Source: Tachypleus tridentatus
Taxonomy: Eukaryota > Arthropoda > Merostomata > Xiphosura > Limulidae
NCBI RefSeq assembly: GCF_004210375.1
Contig: NC_134829.1
Location: 25,870,034 to 25,934,033, forward strand
DNA length: 64,000 bases
Reading direction: 5' to 3'
The notes under the pieces are model-generated. The model was not told the DNA's origin and ran no database searches. It saw nothing but the letters and a program-made list of their open reading frames with translations. The position numbers and the translations under genes were made by a program. Of the stretch, positions 57,801-64,000 are shown piece after piece. The first letter of the stretch is position 1; the number at the start of each line of letters is the position of its first letter.

Positions 57801-60800
57801 GTAATCAAACACAAGTTAAACACACAGTTACACAGTTGGTAATCAAACACTCTCAAGTTAAACTGTCACACAGTTACACAAGAAAGTTGGTAATCAAACA
57901 CTCTCAAGTTAAACTGTCACACAGTTACACAAGAAAGTTGGTAATCAAACACTCTCAAGTTAAACTGTCACACAGTTACACAAGAAAGTTGGTAATCAAA
58001 CACTCTCAAGTTAAACTGTCACACAGTTACACAAGAAAGTTGGTAATCAAACACTCTCAAGTTAAACTGTCACACAGTTACACAAGAAAGTTGGTAATCA
58101 AACACTCTCAAGTTAAACTGTCACACAGTTACACAAGAAAGTTGGTAATCAAACACTCTCAAGTTAAACTGTCACACAGTTACACAAGAAAGTTGGTAAT
58201 CAAACACTCTCAAGTTAAACTGTCACACAGTTACACAAGAAAGTTGGTAATCAAACACTCTCAAGTTAAACTGTCACACAGTTACACAAGAAAGTTGGTA
58301 ATCAAACACTCTCAAGTTAAACTGTCACACAGTTACACAAGAAAGTTGGTAATCAAACACTCTCAAGTTAAACTGTCACACAGTTACACAAGAAAGTTGG
58401 TAATCAAACACTCTCAAGTTAAACTGTCACACAGTTACACAAGAAAGTTGGTAATCAAACACTCTCAAGTTAAACTGTCACACAGTTACACAAGAAAGTT
58501 GGTAATCAAACACTCTCAAGTTAAACTGTCACACAGTTACACAAGAAAGTTGGTAATCAAACACTCTCAAGTTAAACTGTCACACAGTTACACAAGAAAG
58601 TTGGTAATCAAACACTCTCAAGTTAAACTGTCACACAGTTACACAAGAAAGTTGGTAATCAAACACTCTCAAGTTAAACTGCCACACAGTTACACAAGAA
58701 AGTTGGTAATCAAGCACTCTCAAGTTAAACTGTCACACAGTTACACAAAAAAGTTGGTAATCAAACACTCTCAAGTTAAACTGTCACACAGTTACACAAG
58801 AAAGTTGGTAATCAAACACTCTCAAGTTAAACTGTCACACAGTTACACAAGAAAGTTGGTAATCAAACACTCTCAAGTTAAACTGTCACACAGTTACACA
58901 AGAAAGTTGGTAATCAAACACTCTCAAGTTAAACTGTCACACAGTTACACAAGAAAGTTGGTAATCAAACACTCTCAAGTTAAACTGTCACACAGTTACA
59001 CAAGAAAGTTGGTAATCAAACACTCTCAAGTTAAACTGTCACACAGTTACACAAGAAAGTTGGTAATCAAACACTCTCAAGTTAAACTGTCACACAGTTA
59101 CACAAGAAAGTTGGTAATCAAACACTCTCAAGTTAAACTGTCACACAGTTACACAAGAAAGTTGGTAATCAAACACTCTCAAGTTAAACTGTCACACAGT
59201 TACACAAGAAAGTTGGTAATCAAACACTCTCAAGTTAAACTGTCACACAGTTACACACAGTTACAAAGTTGGTAATCAAACACTCTCAAGTTAAACTGTC
59301 ACACAGTTACACAAGAAAGTTGGTAATCAAACACTCTCAAGTTAAACTGTCACACAGTTACACAAGAAAGTTGGTAATCAAACACTCTCAAGTTAAACTG
59401 TCACACAGTTACACAAGAAAGTTGGTAATCAAACACTCTCAAGTTAAACTGTCACACAGTTACACAAGAAAGTTGGTAATCAAACACTCTCAAGTTAAAC
59501 TGTCACACAGTTACACAAGAAAGTTGGTAATCAAACACTCTCAAGTTAAACTGTCACACAGTTACACAAGAAAGTTGGTAATCAAACACTCTCAAGTTAA
59601 ACTGTCACACAGTTACACAAGAAAGTTGGTAATCAAACACTCTCAAGTTAAACTGTCACACAGTTACACAAGAAAGTTGGTAATCAAACACTCTCAAGTT
59701 AAACTGTCACACAGTTACACAAGAAAGTTGGTAATCAAACACTCTCAAGTTAAACTGTCACACAGTTACACAAGAAAGTTGGTAATCAAACACTCTCAAG
59801 TTAAACTGTCACACAGTTACACAAGAAAGTTGGTAATCAAACACTCTCAAGTTAAACTGTCACACAGTTACACAAGAAAGTTGGTAATCAAACACTCTCA
59901 AGTTAAACTGTCACACAGTTACACAAGAAAGTTGGTAATCAAACACTCTCAAGTTAAACTGTCACACAGTTACACAAGAAAGTTGGTAATCAAACACTCT
60001 CAAGTTAAACTGTCACACAGTTACACAAGAAAGTTGGTAATCAAACACTCTCAAGTTAAACTGTCACACAGTTACACAAGAAAGTTGGTAATCAAACACT
60101 CTCAAGTTAAACTGTCACACAGTTACACAAGAAAGTTGGTAATCAAACACTCTCAAGTTAAACTGTCACACAGTTACACAAGAAAGTTGGTAATCAAACA
60201 CTCTCAAGTTAAACTGTCACACAGTTACACAAGAAAGTTGGTAATCAAACACTCTCAAGTTAAACTGTCACACAGTTACACAAGAAAGTTGGTAATCAAA
60301 CACTCTCAAGTTAAACTGTCACACAGTTACACAAGAAAGTTGGTAATCAAACACTCTCAAGTTAAACTGTCACACAGTTACACAAGAAAGTTGGTAATCA
60401 AACACTCTCAAGTTAAACTGTCACACAGTTACACAAGAAAGTTGGTAATCAAACACTCTCAAGTTAAACTGTCACACAGTTACACAAGAAAGTTGGTAAT
60501 CAAACACTCTCAAGTTAAACTGTCACACAGTTACACAAGAAAGTTGGTAATCAAACACTCTCAAGTTAAACTGTCACACAGTTACACAAGAAAGTTGGTA
60601 ATCAAACACTCTCAAGTTAAACTGTCACACAGTTACACAAGAAAGTTGGTAATCAAACACTCTCAAGTTAAACTGTCACACAGTTACACAAGAAAGTTGG
60701 TAATCAAACACTCTCAAGTTAAACTGTCACACAGTTACACAAGAAAGTTGGTAATCAAACACTCTCAAGTTAAACTGTCACACAGTTACAAGAAAGTTGG

Positions 60801-63800
60801 TAATCAAACACTCTCAAGTTAAACTGTCACACAGTTACACAAGAAAGTTGGTAATCAAACACTCTCAAGTTAAACTGTCACACAGTTACACAAGAAAGTT
60901 GGTAATCAAACACTCTCAAGTTAAACTGTCACACAGTTACACAAGAAAGTTGGTAATCAAACACTCTCAAGTTAAACTGTCACACAGTTACACAAGAAAG
61001 TTGGTAATCAAACACTCTCAAGTTAAACTGTCACACAGTTACACAAGAAAGTTGGTAATCAAACACTCTCAAGTTAAACTGTCACACAGTTACACAAGAA
61101 AGTTGGTAATCAAACACTCTCAAGTTAAACTGTCACACAGTTACACAAGAAAGTTGGTAATCAAACACTCTCAAGTTAAACTGTCACACAGTTACACAAG
61201 AAAGTTGGTAATCAAACACTCTCAAGTTAAACTGTCACACAGTTACACAAGAAAGTTGGTAATCAAACACTCTCAAGTTAAACTGTCACACAGTTACACA
61301 AGAAAGTTGGTAATCAAACACTCTCAAGTTAAACTGTCACACAGTTACACAAGAAAGTTGGTAATCAAACACTCTCAAGTTAAACTGTCACACAGTTACA
61401 CAAGAAAGTTGGTAATCAAACACTCTCAAGTTAAACTGTCACACAGTTACACAAGAAAGTTGGTAATCAAACACTCTCAAGTTAAACTGTCACACAGTTA
61501 CACAAGAAAGTTGGTAATCAAACACTCTCAAGTTAAACTGTCACACAGTTACACAAGAAAGTTGGTAATCAAACACTCTCAAGTTAAACTGTCACACAGT
61601 TACACAAGAAAGTTGGTAATCAAACACTCTCAAGTTAAACTGTCACACAGTTACACAAGAAAGTTGGTAATCAAACACTCTCAAGTTAAACTGTCACACA
61701 GTTACACAAGAAAGTTGGTAATCAAACACTCTCAAGTTAAACTGTCACACAGTTACACAAGAAAGTTGGTAATCAAACACTCTCAAGTTAAACTGTCACA
61801 CAGTTACACAAGAAAGTTGGTAATCAAACACTCTCAAGTTAAACTGTCACACAGTTACACAAGAAAGTTGGTAATCAAACACTCTCAAGTTAAACTGTCA
61901 CACAGTTACACAAGAAAGTTGGTAATCAAACACTCTCAAGTTAAACTGTCACACAGTTACACAAGAAAGTTGGTAATCAAACACTCTCAAGTTAAACTGT
62001 CACACAGTTACACAAGAAAGTTGGTAATCAAACACTCTCAAGTTAAACTGTCACACAGTTACACAAGAAAGTTGGTAATCAAACACTCTCAAGTTAAACT
62101 GTCACACAGTTACACAAGAAAGTTGGTAATCAAACACTCTCAAGTTAAACTGTCACACAGTTACACAAGAAAGTTGGTAATCAAACACTCTCAAGTTAAA
62201 CTGTCACACAGTTACACAAGAAAGTTGGTAATCAAACACTCTCAAGTTAAACTGTCACACAGTTACACAAGAAAGTTGGTAATCAAACACTCTCAAGTTA
62301 AACTGTCACACAGTTACACAAGAAAGTTGGTAATCAAACACTCTCAAGTTAAACTGTCACACAGTTACACAAGAAAGTTGGTAATCAAACACTCTCAAGT
62401 TAAACTGTCACACAGTTACACAAGAAAGTTGGTAATCAAACACTCTCAAGTTAAACTGTCACACAGTTACACAAGAAAGTTGGTAATCAAACACTCTCAA
62501 GTTAAACTGTCACACAGTTACACAAGAAAGTTGGTAATCAAACACTCTCAAGTTAAACTGTCACACAGTTACACAAGAAAGTTGGTAATCAAACACTCTC
62601 AAGTTAAACTGTCACACAGTTACACAAGAAAGTTGGTAATCAAACACTCTCAAGTTAAACTGTCACACAGTTACACAAGAAAGTTGGTAATCAAACACTC
62701 TCAAGTTAAACTGTCACACAGTTACACAAGAAAGTTGGTAATCAAACACTCTCAAGTTAAACTGTCACACAGTTACACAAGAAAGTTGGTAATCAAACAC
62801 TCTCAAGTTAAACTGTCACACAGTTACACAAGAAAGTTGGTAATCAAACACTCTCAAGTTAAACTGTCACACAGTTACACAAGAAAGTTGGTAATCAAAC
62901 ACTCTCAAGTTAAACTGTCACACAGTTACACAAGAAAGTTGGTAATCAAACACTCTCAAGTTAAACTGTCACACAGTTACACAAGAAAGTTGGTAATCAA
63001 ACACTCTCAAGTTAAACTGTCACACAGTTACACAAGAAAGTTGGTAATCAAACACTCTCAAGTTAAACTGTCACACAGTTACACAAGAAAGTTGGTAATC
63101 AAACACTCTCAAGTTAAACTGTCACACAGTTACACAAGAAAGTTGGTAATCAAACACTCTCAAGTTAAACTGTCACACAGTTACACAAGAAAGTTGGTAA
63201 TCAAACACTCTCAAGTTAAACTGTCACACAGTTACACAAGAAAGTTGGTAATCAAGCACTCTCAAGTTAAACTGTCACACAGTTACAGAAAAAAAGTTGG
63301 TAATCAAACACTCTCAAGTTAAACTGTCACACAGTTACACAAGAAAGTTGGTAATCAAACACTCTCAAGTTAAACTGTCACACAGTTACACAAGAAAGTT
63401 GGTAATCAAACACTCTCAAGTTAAACTGTCACACAGTTACACAAGAAAGTTGGTAATCAAACACTCTCAAGTTAAACTGTCACACAGTTACACACTCTCA
63501 AGTTAAACTGAAAGTTGGTAATCAAACACTCTCAAGTTAAACTGTCACACAGTTACACAAGAAAGTAAAAACACTCTCAAGTTAAACTGTCACAGTTACA
63601 CAAGAAAGTTGGTAATCAAACACTCTCAAGTTAAACTGTCACACAGTTACACAAGTTAAACTGAAAGTTGGTAATCAAACACTCTCAAGTTAAACTGTCA
63701 CACAGTTACACAAGAAAGTTGGTAATCAAACACTCTCAAGTTAAACTGTCACACAGTTACACAAGAAAGTTGGTAATCAAACACTCTCAAGTTAAACTGT

Positions 63801-64000
63801 CACACAGTTACACAAGAAAGTTGGTAATCAAACACTCTCAAGTTAAACTGTCACACAGTTACACAAGAAAGTTGGTAATCAAACACTCTCAAGTTAAACT
63901 GTCACACAGTTACACAAGAAAGTTGGTAATCAAGCACTCTCAAGTTAAACTGTCACACAGTTACACAAAAAAGTTGGTAATCAAACACTCTCAAGTTAAA
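33894..64000. repeat. Satellite array, 51-bp monomer, about 590 copies
   Basis: Head-to-tail monomers of 51 bp, phased here on 'gttaaactgtcacacagtta' and ending 'atcaaacactctcaa'. About 35% GC, A-rich on the plus strand (21 A, 12 T, 11 C, 7 G), no CpG in the consensus, and a dyad AACTGT-CAC-ACAGTT. Most monomers between about 38.3 and 57.7 kb are identical; variants and indels cluster at the left (33.9-36.3 kb), near 57.8-58.8 kb and at the right (63.2-63.7 kb). The plus strand has one stop-free frame with a 17-residue period (KLVIKHSQVKLSHSYTR), because 51 is divisible by three. The monomer has no ATG and indels break the frame more than twenty times, so it is not coding. Size, uniformity and dyad fit a centromeric or heterochromatic satellite, an inference. 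Confidence 0.97.

Noticed and set aside
33894-64000. Series of very long open frames as giant repeat-protein genes
   Set aside because: The frame is open only because the 51-bp unit is divisible by three; there is no ATG in the unit, the apparent starts are TTG, and frameshifting indels are frequent.
33894-64000. CRISPR-like repeat array
   Set aside because: The repeats are directly head to tail without unique spacers, and the DNA is eukaryotic.

Overview
The window is eukaryotic nuclear DNA: AT-rich, with split genes (GT-AG introns), dense tRNA-derived SINEs, minisatellites, a Penelope-like retroelement remnant and a very large satellite array. The SINE with a tRNA-Thr(CGT)-like head and the type of secreted chitin-binding protein suggest an arthropod, most likely a chelicerate. 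From memory of similar SINEs I favour a horseshoe crab, but that is an inference and not something the sequence proves.

Layout. (1) 1-1474: last intron and last coding exon of a secreted chitin-binding type-2 (peritrophin-A/CBM14) gene, copy 1; its 5' exons lie outside the window. (2) About 1475-26150: a gene-poor stretch of about 25 kb. It holds some 15 copies of a roughly 270-bp SINE (family A), five of a 115-bp SINE (B), six more of a related SINE (C; a seventh is at 33173), a decayed Penelope-like reverse transcriptase on the minus strand (6775-7640), a 346-bp palindrome (14779-15124) and several minisatellites. (3) 26172-32082: the complete paralogue (copy 2). It has a CRE/TATA/initiator promoter, a noncoding first exon, two short exons encoding start and signal peptide, and a last exon homologous to copy 1. 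The splice phases agree and give a 191-residue secreted protein. (4) 33394-33893: a 500-N assembly gap. (5) 33894-64000: about 590 tandem copies of a 51-bp satellite monomer, still running at the window end.

The two genes are tandem duplicates: last exons, 3' UTRs and about 0.5 kb of 3' flank align. Their C-terminal tails differ, short and basic in copy 1, Pro/Ala- then Glu-rich in copy 2. The satellite has one stop-free frame only because 51 is a multiple of three; it has no ATG and is repeatedly frameshifted, so I do not call it coding. The most unusual features are the CpG-poor satellite with traces of higher-order structure, an A+B composite SINE present twice, and a shared 3' tail linking all three SINE families.
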